From NCBI RefSeq assembly GCF_000003605.2, contig NW_003149267.1, forward strand, positions 182,317 through 206,258: a DNA stretch of 23,942 bases, in the 5' to 3' direction. The notes beneath the pieces were generated by a model. It worked only from the letters and a program-made list of their open reading frames with translations. It ran no database searches and was not told where the DNA came from. The position numbers were made by a program, and so were the translations under genes. Positions 10,279-20,800 of this stretch are shown piece after piece. The DNA comes from Saccoglossus kowalevskii (lineage: Eukaryota; Hemichordata; Enteropneusta; Harrimaniidae). Each line of letters opens with the position of its first letter. The first letter of the stretch is position 1.

Positions 10279-10581
10279 TTTGTTGTATTAGTAGTCACTG
10301 CTCTGAACAAAGTAATCCACTTTACTGTCGAACTACGTCAGCATGACGTCACTTCGTAGCCAATTCATTCTGGTCGTTAGACTTTCATACCAGCAGGAAA
10401 CATTTGAAACTTCGCTTTGTAAATACAAACGTCGCGTTATGGTAATTTTCCAAATTTACCTATTAACACAAATGTACCATATGGCGCGGGGTCGTTTATT
10501 TTGGCGTGTCCATAGAAACATGCAAATCGTTCACAGTCAATATGACAACATGTGTGGACATGTGGTCGATCAAATAATCAA
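10279..10581. other. 5' flank of the sulfotransferase gene
   Basis: No further exon is recognised. The stretch should contain the minus-strand promoter and 5' UTR. A TGACGTCA-like site (10343-10350) lies about 70 bases upstream of the ATG; its role is not shown. Confidence 0.4.
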
Positions 10582-10714
10582 TTAAAGGGCGGTGGTCGTC
10601 ACGTCGCGTCCTGTTCGATGGGGGACTCATAGCGACGTACGCAACGCGTGTAAAGAACCGATTGTTTGTTTACATGAAGCTCGGACAAGCGCTACGCTAC
10701 GACCACCGCCCGTT
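10582..10714. mobile_element. TTAA-type MITE, short copy
   Basis: The left end TTAAAGGGCGGTGGTCGTC and the right end, whose reverse complement is CGGGCGGTGGTCGTAGCG, form inverted termini. The left TTAA is intact; the right reads TTAT. It shares termini with the copies at 13215, 16340 and 19328. Confidence 0.65.
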
Positions 10715-11034
10715 ATGCATTGCATTTGCAAGTTTATACATCGGTAATCCCAGGCTAGTCTACTGGAGGTATGAACATATCTCCATGGTAACCTCAGTGT
10801 ATATGAATTATTTATAAGTGGCAAATAGCTGCATAGTAGAATGAGGATGACGTTACGTGTGATTGGTTCAATGCGGACTCGTTAAATACTAATGAAACCC
10901 ATTAATGCGGTGACAGTTTGGTTTTATGGCACCGCACAATAGAATAACTTTGAGAGATCAGTCTACAAACATTTACGTATAATATGCTGGCATATAAAAT
11001 ATAATTTATTTAGATCATATGTTGTGTATACTAC
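10715..11034. other. Intergenic stretch between NOX5 and the sulfotransferase gene
   Basis: No gene recognised. TTTATT at 11005-11010 would be an AATAAA signal on the minus strand, but it is over 700 bases past the NOX5 stop. Confidence 0.4.
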
Positions 11035-11036
11035 AG

Positions 11037-11071
<35 letters not shown>

Positions 11072-11121
11072 NNNNNNNNNNNNNNNNNNNNNNNNNNNNN
11101 NNNNNNNNNNNNNNNNNNNNN

Positions 11122-11152
<31 letters not shown>
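11035..11152. repeat. (AT)n microsatellite containing a 50-N assembly gap
   Basis: Pure TA repeats flank 50 unknown bases (11072-11121). The true array length is unknown. The ORFs of alternating Ile/Tyr predicted across it are artefacts. Confidence 0.95.
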
Positions 11153-11154
<2 letters not shown>

Positions 11155-11740
11155 TTTTTGCGCAAACACGACCAAGTACCAGTAACCTTGTGATTTTCCT
11201 CACAGAATATACATATATAAAAGGCAGAATTTGAAATGCGAAAAAAACTGTCACCAGACAAGCTACTTTCTGATTGGTGTAGCCAGTTATTATGAAGGTT
11301 ATAGCTCGCAATAATGTCTCAGCTATGGACGGTGAAACGAAATCAACTTGTACTTGTTGATGCGGAATTGTTTCCGCCTCTCAACGTTAGGCTAAAAAAA
11401 GGAATATACTAGTAGAAAGCAAGGTGTTCACATGATCGTCTTGTTTACTCTCAAGCAGAGACAGCGAGTCTGCCACTGTGTTCCATTTCATCATGATACA
11501 CACCGTTTCAGACACAACGATGAAGAACCCGGATGAAGAACGATAATGATACACCGAATTACTGATATATTATGTCTACTGTATTCTAATTCAGATTTTT
11601 ATCCGTCAATGTTATCAATGAAATGTACTTGTTATAAATGTTATTTCGTGAAACAAATCGATATCTGGCATAACTTAAAATATATGATATGTTACAATAT
11701 AATATAAAATTCTCGATTGTTTGGTTTTGCAGAAATATGT
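11153..11740. other. 3' flank of NOX5, no gene seen
   Basis: Presumed 3' UTR and intergenic sequence. No clear AATAAA signal on the minus strand lies close to the stop codon. Confidence 0.4.
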
Positions 11741-11872
11741 CTAGAAGTTCTCCTGTCGAAATTTAAAATTGTATTGGCAACACTTCCGTTTTAATATTGA
11801 CGCTAGGTTAGATGGCCCACAGTAAAACACTGTTACATCTCCTTTGTTCTCTGCAGCAATTGCCTGGAATGC
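11741..11872 (-). CDS. NOX5: NOX5 exon 16, C terminus
   Basis: Phase 0 start after a poly-T/GCAG acceptor. It encodes residues 889-931, with FYCGP (905-908 region, nicotinamide-end of the NADPH site) and the terminal RQENF, then TAG. A C-terminal Phe stacking on FAD is typical of the family. Confidence 0.93.
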   Translation of the reverse strand, partial: AFQAIAAENKGDVTVFYCGPSNLASILKRKCCQYNFKFRQENF

Positions 11873-14800
11873 CTGCAAAAAAAAATATACAAAATAAATA
11901 TTAAATTTTTAATAAACATATCAATTGTCTCAAGGCTGTCATGTTTGCAATAAATAAAACGTCACTATTGTGAATAATATATGTATATGTTTTATGAATA
12001 TGCTATCAAAAAAAATATCATTTTAATCAACAACATAAATTAGATTATCAAATTAATGGGCATTACCTCATCCCAATCTGGTTTGCCAGGGTTAGTTTTT
12101 GTCATCAATCCTGTAATCATATCACGATTTTCCTTCTTATGTATTAGATCAAGCGCCATCTGGAGGCCAAAACTGTCAAGATCGCCCTTGCCGCGTGCTG
12201 ACGTCATGTACAGATGAAAATCGATAATGTTGTTCAAATTCGATAATTCAGACTGCTCTTGTTCTAATTGGTTCAATAGATTCACGAACCATTCAAATGA
12301 TGTCTGGCTCCGGTTAATCCAATAAAAATCGACCTGGTGGGAAAATAAAATAATATTTTATTCAATCACAAGGAACAATACAACATCAACACAAAGTTGT
12401 TATAACAGTGTTACTGTTACGGCAAATTTATATGATTAACAATAACACTCAAAAATTCAATCGACTGATTACTTCGGATTGTGACACAGTGGCATTGGTG
12501 GTTACCTCAAGATTGCAGAATTGTTTTGCGACCAAGGAAATAACCACGTCCTATGTAACTTCACCTGCTTTACCGACTTTCCCTCTAGTAAATTTTACTG
12601 TGTTCCCATGAAACTTTAACAACTTTCATGGCGAATTTCTACGCAACTTGATCGACTTTCCACGTAAGTTTGCCGACTTCCTGGGCAACTTTACCGAATA
12701 TTTACAAAAAAAAACACAACAATTTTACCTTTTTTAGAGTCAGATTCGTCTCTGGCAGTTCTTCCCTCCACGCATACCTGCATTTTGGGCAAACGTTTTT
12801 CGTGGATTTGAATTGCTCGTTAATACTCTGTAGAATTGAAGCAAATGGCGTGACGCCAATACCCGCACCGATCAAGACAGCGTGCTGCGAGTCAAATATG
12901 TGTTGAGAAGGGGAACCATATGGACCATCAATGTATACCTGCAATATAACAACAATCACATACTGTAAAATCATTTACTTTCACTGGCATTTAATTTTGA
13001 GCATACTAGTATTCACCGATTTCGAGTTCATGAACTTGCCATGGAGACAATGAGTTCCATAGTGATTTTACATATTCATGAAGATTTAATTTAGCGATAT
13101 TTACTGCATATATTTACAATGAAAAGACCGAAATTAAAACACCGTGAATAATTAGTGCCTCTACAGTAACATTAAATAGACTACACGGAGGACGTGGGGG
13201 TATTTTTGAGTATCTTTGAATGGAAGTGGTCGTTGCGCTATTCAAGCACGTGATATGAGTCCCATATGAACAAAGATGGTGACCTTGCGTAGCGCAGATC
13301 ACATTACCTCAACAGGGACGGTACGTTGGATAATTGGAACCATCAACGAAAATTTCAAAAAGTCGAAGTTGGTATTTAGTGCACATCGCGTTCAGATCAA
13401 AACTCGCGTTCGTGCTCACCACGCGTTAGATTGTGTGGATATCAGTGTTTTTTTTGTCAACACAAATCTCGCGCATGCGTGGCGCGACGACCACCACACT
13501 TTAAATATGTTTGCTTGATATTGCCTATTGATAAACAAAGTAGAGTATGGCTTATCGAAAAATGAAAACGTTGTATAGCAGTATACATTGAATAAAATAA
13601 CGAATACGGGGCTTATGTGCGTGTACCTCGAATTACCTGTACACATAAAAAAACTCAGGCCGCTGGCGCATGCGCAGTTGGATTTTTCGTTATTTCACCA
13701 ATGAATACTATTTGTATTATTATAGATCTCACTATTTTGAAATACTAGTAGTCAAAATTATTCGTAGTGCCTCTTTGATGATATTTTGAAATGGAAAACT
13801 ATATATATTGATATGTTTTCTGTTAGCAAAGACAAAAAAAGTTGACCTCTCTGGTTAGGGGTAGCGTAAACAAATCTCGCCAACACTTTGTTTAGTTTTT
13901 AAGATTAAACATTAAGAAAATTAACGCAGTGGATTAACCAAAACAAGACATGAATCTATCGATATAAAATTAACTAACTTCCAACTCAGTGTCACTGTCC
14001 TCTTTTTGAACAACACCGGACATGGTTTGTAGCGGAGGTGACGTAGAATGGATATCCAATAAGTCAAACACTATCCTATCATCGTCGTTCTCATTGGCAG
14101 TAGATCGGTCACGTGGATTTATGTCGCAGCGTTTTTCATCTGCAATGAGTACATTCGGTAAACTCATATTATCTTCTATATCTAATATTTGCAATTCCAT
14201 GGCATCCAACTCACTTAGGATATCGACAGTTGTAATACTGTCTTTCTTTGCCCACGTGACATCATTACTCGTCGGTGATGGACTGGGCTGTGTGTCACAT
14301 GCCTCCCTCACAGAATAATATTTGTGGAGTTTCTTTGTCCAGTTTCCAACAGCTCTGATGTGTAATGATATAGTATCTGCGAAATAGAACATACATTATT
14401 TATTTGGTTTTATGTACAAAAGCTAAAACGATGTCTGTAGAATATACGGATAAGTGAATCAGGCGTTTCTGGCGCCAACAACAACAACAGAAACTACCGG
14501 TAACATAAAAGAAAAAGCTGTACATTATATTTGTCTTCGGTTAGACGGATGACGTCATATTTCTTACCTAGTTGTTGAGGGGCACTACTGATCGTGAATG
14601 GATGCCATTCATATTTAGCGATCCGTGGAATATTGATATAAACATATTCCCCACACTGAAAATTGAAATGCGGTGGCCTCTTGATCCGAAGATGTACTAC
14701 CTAAGAAAATAAAATAGGATATATATGTTATAATGAAAACGTAATACTAGTAATATGGGTTCTTCGTGTTACATCCGGGCATTTTCCCGAAAACTTGCGC

Positions 14801-17800
14801 GTCGTCGCTGTAGCTCAGTGTTAGACTGGCACAGTCTGGGCGATTCATTTCTTTTTAAATTTAAAATTAAATAAAAAAAAAAATAGCGAAATGGAGGTGT
14901 TAACGCAAAATCCCCTGTAACCGCGAAATCACCCAGACTGTGGTGGTTTTCCGGTTCATCCCACCTTTCGCAAAACTATTTTTATCCATTTTTTTTTTAA
15001 ATCACCACAGCTGGGCCACTCTAGCTTAGTTTGTATGTGTACACTTCTTTTGTATGAGTGGCACGCTCGACACCTTTATGATCTGTGGTCGTTCATTATT
15101 GAAGAGTAGGTTTATGGGAGATTTTACCATATTCTAGATAAAGTACGACTACACAACCAACACAGTGTCGATTTTAACGACATAGACCACTTTTCCGGAA
15201 ATAGTGAGACTGAGGTGTAAGCACGACGCCCGCTTTTGTCATGGTGCAAATAACTTGAAGACGAACATGTTAGTCTATTGATTTTCGGTAAAATGGAATC
15301 TTATTGTAGCCACGTTGATTGGTAAACCCACAAGCACAATATCACGCGTGCAAGTTTACTTCACACCCCGAAACGACTTCCGGGAAAGTGGTCTATTGCG
15401 ACCCCCACCCCCACCCCATGTAAGTCAATTTGACGTCACAGGAACGCCGCGTCACTAGAGGGCACAGTCTACAGGAATAATGTACATCACAATAAACACA
15501 CATGATGTATATACAAGACTTACTTTAGATGGCAGAGTCTTCGCCGTCTTGATGTATGTTTTACCGTAGTTTGATCTCTTTATACACTTGGTACGCAGGA
15601 TTCGTTCCATTACATACAGTATACCAGGAAACAGAAACCATATCCAGAAGTAAGGCGCATGCGCAATCAGTACTGCCCATAGTAAAAATATCAACTGATG
15701 AGTCCAGTAGAAAAGCTAGAATAAATACAAAAAAATAGCACTGTAAAACCATTAATTATCACTATATTGATGTTGTGAACAATTTCACTATGTTTTAATT
15801 TCACGAATTGGTCAAAGAAACAATGAGTTTTATTGTTATTATACATGTTCACGTAGATTTAATTTACGGATTTTACTCATCAGCGAAAATATAAAAATTA
15901 AGACACAGTGAATAATTAACGCATTTACAGTATCTGCTTATGTGTATAAAGTGTGCGTTGGGAAATTCGTGATTGACCTTTGACCCTTACCTGGAAATAA
16001 CCGTTTCTCCTGACGAATGGTAATGAACACGCCACAATGATAATTAAAATAATAACCAATAGCAGCCCAGTAAGATTTGCCAAGTTATCATTCCATTTGA
16101 AACCTGTCATAAATAAGTAAAGATTTTGTAATTACTCGCTGTGACCATCGTCAGAATCGCACGGTCCCGTGTCTTCGACCTATAGGCCTCTGTTTAGAGG
16201 CTTGGCCGAATAAACTTAGACCTTGGCTAGTGAAGATGGCTGTGAAATTCGAACACGAACCGCGCTTTTAATTGAGTGGTTCGTCTTGTAACTTCATTAG
16301 TGTAGACGAATATTAACTCATTGGACATTAAATGGCTGATTAAAGCGGGGAGTCGTCACCTGCGCATGCGGCAGAAGGCATTGTTTACAAACACGCGTCT
16401 ACCCATGAGTCTTTGCGTTTTTAGCGTGGGTTGTTGTCGTCGCCTGGGACTCAATTCCCGCGCTTGCGCAGCTGACGACCCTCCCGCTTTAAATTGGTCA
16501 ACTTCTTATCGTCCAAGCGATAATTAATAAGTGATCAATTATGAATAATTATCTAATATACTACTCACCAAGGTTTAGAAGATGTGACACTGTGTGGATA
16601 ATACTAAGTATTACAATTATCCAACCAACCATCTTATGTAACATCACGTGGTCGTCTAATGGAAGATAATATCCTAGCATTGTACGGCGTAGCCACGTGA
16701 GGCATTTCCTCAACATTAATATGACAATGAACATAGTGTTGAAACTTAGACACCTTCCTGCCAAAAATGAGTTATTTCAAGAATTACTGGCATGAGAACT
16801 TTTTAGCAACTGAACGGAAATCACTTGTCAGTTGAAATCACGTTGATTATCTTTGACTTACCAGATCCTTTGGCAATTGCAATCCAGACGTCTGAGGGCG
16901 CTCCGTAATTCTGATAACCTGCCTCGGCAAACAACGCCATATTGAGAAGAACGTAGCAAGCGAGAAACGCGACGCACTTCTGATTGTCTCCAAGGTAACG
17001 ATAAATGAATTTGAACACAGATGGCGTTTTATTCTTCTGCTGCTTTTTGGGGGATGGGTTCAGCCAGCTTGTTGCACTATGGACGGAATTATGATTATAT
17101 ATATATATATTACCTCAATCACCTTTTAAGTCGAGCATCTGTGACGTCAATATGACGTACAGATGTGTAAGCAGGGCATTACAGCTCCATGGTGTAAGTA
17201 ATGTCGTTCATAACGACAATTCTGGTTCATTCTTTACTATTTTTGTTTTCATACATCTAAGTTAGTCATTTTGAATGACCTCAGATCAAAACAATCTGTT
17301 ACGTCACTGAAATAATTTGTCGCTGGAGGGCGCTTATAGCGAAGGTCTATTCACATCTTGAACGAAAGAAACGGTTTTTAATTCGCGTACATGATTAATT
17401 GTACGTACCTAGTAGTTAAATTGTCTAATATCTCGGGATATTTTTCTAATTGTACTCGAAAATCTTCAAACGTGATTACACCAGTGCCGTTGCGATCGGC
17501 GTCATTAAACAAGACGTCGGTCAACGTGTCTAGCTGTTCACTTGTACATTTAACACCGCTGTCTTTCATGCTCGATAATAATACAGTACGGAGTACATTC
17601 CAGTCAATTACATCATTTCCTGTTAGAGACAGTGTGAGAAGATCCATAAGTAACTTTATATACACGAGAGTGCGGTTAACGCCCCGGGGTTCACGCACCG
17701 CGTCCCGCCACGCTAGAAGTCGCGTGAATGGTCGCAACGACGTAATATTCGCTAAAAAGGCTGTTTCCCTTCTATATTGCACCATAATGTTAAAAGTTAT

Positions 17801-20800
17801 TAACATTTATTGCTTGTTATAACAACATTTTTAAAAATGTACACTTCTAAACGAAGTGAATATTCTTAGATCATTATTATGTAGTTGCTTTTTATGTATT
17901 CAATCATTGTTACACATGAACACACGATGCATTATACCACAGTCCCTCAACACCGGAACTGTGATTATTCATACTTTCAATTTTGTATACGTCATATGAG
18001 CCCCACACCGAACACGAGACGTTGGGTGACGCTTCAATCTAATAAGACCCCCCCCCCCGCGAAAAAATAATTGGGAGGCGTCGCCCCTCCATAATCAACT
18101 TGAAGTTGAAACCTTTTGTGTCAGCAAAATTAGCCTCTCAAAATGCAGGAAATAGCGTTTCAGAGGGTATAGATTCCATTTTTTTAAGGAGGGCATGCCT
18201 TTCTAGAAAGGTCGCTCCTTCGGCGCGAGGTTGGTGAGCAATCTCTGACCACTAAAAAAAGGTCTGAGCCAGAATGAACAAAGAAAATGTACACCTACCG
18301 CTAACATCGTAGACTTTAAATAGAAAGTTTAACTTGTCTGTTTTTGTTCCGTAATAAAGTCGATTTATTGCGTACAGTAGATGCCTTGTATTCACTCTAC
18401 CAGTATTGGTGTTGTCATAGAGACTGAAGAAACGCTTGGCAAAGAATGACTGAAACAAAAGATATGAAATTCAAATTATTTAGCAAAAGATGTATTATTA
18501 AAATATCAAAGGCTAATAAATCCATTGATAGTGTTAAAAATACAATAGAGAAGTTGTTGGTGTTTTATATTTTTAATTTTAAATTGTTTTTCATGTCAAT
18601 ATCTCATACGATGATTTTAAATCTTGCAACAATACGTCGTATTTAAGGCGGCATTGACGTCATGCCGAAATACCAAGTTTCGATTACATCGATGTGATAT
18701 CGAAACACATTCCCCTTGAATGCATTTGGTTGGGCCGTAACTGACTTTTCATGCATATGATTCTTGGTGAGGGCATGGAGCTTTGTTTTTAGCTCTATGG
18801 TGAGGGTCACCATGTATTTTGAAATATAAATGCAGTTATATTGTTTATGACTTTTTTATGTTTGTTAAATAAGTATCAGATACAGAATAATGTGGATATA
18901 AATGAACTATAAAAGGTCTTAGTGTGTAGTGTACAAAGTTCTAAGACGCAAAGCGGTTTACTTAAAATAACTGACCTTTTTCAAATGCAGAGCTTCTTTG
19001 AAGTCCAGAAAGTCGATCATTTTATCTTCTTTATCTCCTCGCACACCAAATAAATAGTGAAACCATGACAACCATTTTTCTTCTTTTGACAAACTGGGGA
19101 AAACAAGAGGAGGTTAATAATAACAATAACAAAATAACAAATATGACTATACATAATATTATTCTCTTGTCACATTATTTACAAACACTACCAAATCGAA
19201 ACTTACAAACTGATTACACGTAAGCATGATACAATGTCCACACAACTCAAATAACCACTTCCGTGGGCATCCAATATTTTAAACAACTTCTTGGCACACT
19301 GCAAAAAACACAAAACATAAGTAATTATTAAAGGGCAGTAGTCGTATCGCCACGCATGGGCGAGATTATGGGTCTCATATAAACAAAGATGGTGACTTTG
19401 ACTGTTGCGCAGATCAACATGTACAAACTGAGACGTTACGAAACTTTAATTAGGTACTTTTTAGGTGGTTGGAAGGTATCGAAGGAGTCACCGGTGGTAA
19501 TTAGTGTAAGTCGCGCCCAGGTCAAATCTCATATTGTGATTCCCATTAAAAGAGCGCATTGGATTGTGGGGTAATCAATGTTTATCAACACAAATGTCGG
19601 ACATGCGCAGCGAGACGACTACCGCGCTTTAAACATTCAGTGCATGCGCGTCATTGTAAAAAAAACAGCCTCTTTACGGCACCTTGTTATCACACGAGGA
19701 GATAAAAATATTTGTTGTACTTCTACTACCCAGTAATATATAAATCAAGTTAAAGACCTGCATATGGCATAGAGAGGTATTCTGTAAGTATTCCGTATTT
19801 AAAATTGTACAAGTAACCATGTGTATACCACCACAGTCACTCTCCTAGTAGAGTGGCTGTGATACCACTTACCTGACTGGTCTTTATGGTATCTCTAAAG
19901 CTCTTCATGGAAATTTCATGATTTTCTCCGCACACATTTTTAAATAATTTGTAAAACCAGTCTACATCTTGTTTCTGTTTTCCTTTACTGTAAATAATGT
20001 TGGATGAGAATGAATTGAGCTTACTTTTATATATAACAAAGACTTTACAATTGATTATGTTTCAATTACGCATGCGCAGTATTGCATAATTTCAATTTAC
20101 ATCAATACTACACAGTAATACCGCGATAGCACCGCTTACCTGGACAGTCTATAGAGTGCTCCTATCAACTCGTGAAAGTACATACTGCCGCCATTTTGTC
20201 CACTGAATATAGTATATAGTTGATATGCCAAATCCTATAATGAAAGTTACGGTAATAGTGAGTGGTTATTTATGGAAATTGCATTAGTCATTTGTGGTGG
20301 CATTGGTCGCAGATCATATGTTGCTGATTGTCTTTGTTACATTATTTGGTATATTGTAAATGTTTTCTCCAAACACAGGGTAAAATGACTACGTATATTC
20401 CAAACTGACATCATGAACTTTCATTTGTTGTTGTGAAATAGCAATTTAGTCACGTGGTAATGACATCACGTCATAATAGCATACCACGTGTTTCCGGTTG
20501 TCAGAAAGTACACTTATGTATACTGCTGTGCCGCCCATAGCCGAACGCATACTCTCCCGAACGCGACGATTCAATGTGCCACTGAATACAAAAAAATGTA
20601 TGTATCAGAAAAAATCACCCTCTTCATAGCTTCTCCTGCAAAGTGCATCAACTTTGACTGCGGGGGAAACATGAAACAGTCAATTCACCCTCGTGTTATA
20701 GGCTTTACGGTATCAGCAAGGCGCGTCGACACTTCTGAACAAACATCATCTAAGTCTAATTAGTTTATATCGGCATGTCACAGGTCAGATGCACACGTAA

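Noticed and set aside
11015..11311. Four overlapping ORFs of Ile/Tyr repeats across the gap
   Set aside because: They translate an (AT)n microsatellite and 50 Ns; not genes.
14022..14318. 98-codon plus-strand ORF opposite NOX5 exon 13
   Set aside because: It lies opposite a phase-consistent coding exon and has no family features.
14804..14875. A functional tRNA gene
   Set aside because: No B box at tRNA distance and no closing acceptor stem; only a SINE-like head is possible.
17391..17822. 143-codon plus-strand ORF opposite NOX5 exon 7
   Set aside because: The minus strand encodes clear EF-hands with splice sites; the opposite frame is a by-product.
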